Shown in pieces: positions 63,470 through 64,000 of a DNA stretch of 64,000 bases (positions are counted from its first letter, which is position 1; every line of letters starts with the position of its first letter). The stretch lies in the NCBI RefSeq assembly GCF_000189635.1, contig NW_002476046.1, positions 36,178-100,177 of the forward strand, in the 5' to 3' direction. The notes below the pieces were generated by a model, which was not told where the DNA came from, made no database searches, and saw nothing but the letters and a program-made list of their open reading frames with translations. This DNA comes from Tetrahymena thermophila SB210. Its lineage: Eukaryota > Ciliophora > Oligohymenophorea > Hymenostomatida > Tetrahymenidae. A program made the position numbers and the translations under genes.

Positions 63470-64000
63470 ATGTCATACATCTAAGAAATACCAGAAATAG
63501 AAAAGTATTGGGATAACTTTTCAGATGAATACTCTTCTTAAGACGATGCTACTAATGTATTCTACCTTTCTCTTTTAAACATGCTGAAAGTTAATACTCG
63601 TAAATAAATTTTAGAAGTTGGTGCTGGAGCTGGTTTTCTTTACAACCATACTATGAACTATAAGAGACCTGAAGCATCTTATGTTGCCACAGATCTTTCA
63701 GAGAAAATGCTCTCTATTTTATGTAAAAGGCTACAAATATCAGAAGCATTTAGGGACGAACTATTTATTGAAAAATATAATCTTAAAGTAGAAAAGGCAA
63801 ATGGTGAATAGTTACAGTATAGTGATAACGCTTTTGATTGTTATATCGCTAATCTATGCCTTCAAATTACAACAAACCCAGAGAAGATGATAGCAGAAGC
63901 TTTTAGAGTCCTTTAAAAAGGAGGAGTTGCTGGTTTCACAGTGTGGGGAGACAAAGCAAAGTCTTATTACTTTAATATTGTACCTGAAGTTTTAGCTAAG
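63470..64000 (+). CDS. SAM-dependent methyltransferase (3'-truncated by window)
   Basis: The first 177 codons of a class I methyltransferase. ATG at 63470 gives MSYIQEIPEIEKYWDNFSDEY, a common opening in ubiE/Methyltransf_11-type enzymes. Motif I LEVGAGAGFL (residues about 46-55) binds SAM, with acidic post-I position in YVATDLSEKM. Motif II-like DNAFDCYIANLCLQI and motif III-like EAFRVLQKGGVAGFTVWG follow at about 123-170. No intron is needed in the visible part. The substrate cannot be told: small molecule (for example quinone, sterol or arsenite-type relatives) rather than DNA or RNA seems likely from the motif set. The gene continues beyond the window. Confidence 0.88.

Noticed and set aside
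1..64000. Hundreds of in-frame TAA/TAG codons suggesting pseudogenes throughout
   Set aside because: They fall at Gln positions of conserved proteins (dynein, DRG1, tubulin), and every gene ends at TGA, so this is the ciliate code, not decay.
1..64000. CRISPR arrays, insertion sequences, tRNA or rRNA genes
   Set aside because: Nothing with regularly spaced repeats, transposase motifs, tRNA A/B boxes or rRNA-like conserved sequence was seen.

Overview
The window looks like macronuclear DNA of a ciliate, most likely Tetrahymena (T. thermophila or a close relative). It is extremely AT-rich. Every convincing gene reads straight through TAA and TAG, and these codons fall where glutamine is expected; only TGA ends a frame. 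Introns are GT..AG, AT-rich and mostly 40-270 nt, too long for Paramecium (about 25 nt). Gene models below were stitched by eye under the code TAA/TAG=Q, TGA=stop. For most multi-exon genes the summed exon length is divisible by three, which supports the joins.

Layout. (1) 1-12813 (+): 3' part of an axonemal inner-arm dynein heavy chain, from the tail to the C-terminus. (2) 13438-16405 (+): an AIFM3-like Rieske/flavoprotein that has lost its Rieske ligands and a key flavin-binding Asp. (3) 17248-18688 (+): DRG1, a conserved translational GTPase. (4) 18766-19340: a decayed copy of the 5' part of the next gene. (5) 20257-26021 (+): large secreted/membrane Cys-rich protein with LamG-like domains. 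(6) 26437-28837 (-): Ser/Gln-rich protein with many SP/TP sites. (7) 29860-30990 (+): NSRP1-like splicing regulator with an upstream ORF overlapping its start codon. (8) 32568-38904 (-): tandem cluster of three beta-tubulin paralogs, one near-canonical, one very divergent and one divergent with a single-base frameshift. (9) 39914-43356 (-): patatin-like phospholipase with a long N-terminal extension and C-terminal ankyrin-like repeats. (10) 44213-44633 (-): probable leucine-rich-repeat relic. (11) 45246-49399 (-): long coiled-coil, Asn/Gln-rich protein. (12) 50089-52363 (+): Cys-rich multi-pass membrane protein. (13) 52589-62534 (+): giant (about 2,968 residues) WD40 / beta-helix / Cys-rich / multi-pass membrane protein. 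(14) 63470-64000 (+): 5' part of a SAM-dependent methyltransferase.

There is no operon logic here. Neighbours are independently transcribed nuclear genes separated by AT-rich spacers with no recognisable genes. Themes are microtubules and cilia (dynein, tubulins), gene-family expansion with decay (tubulins, surface proteins, relics), and large ciliate-type surface/sensory membrane proteins. No tRNA, rRNA, CRISPR or transposon was recognised.
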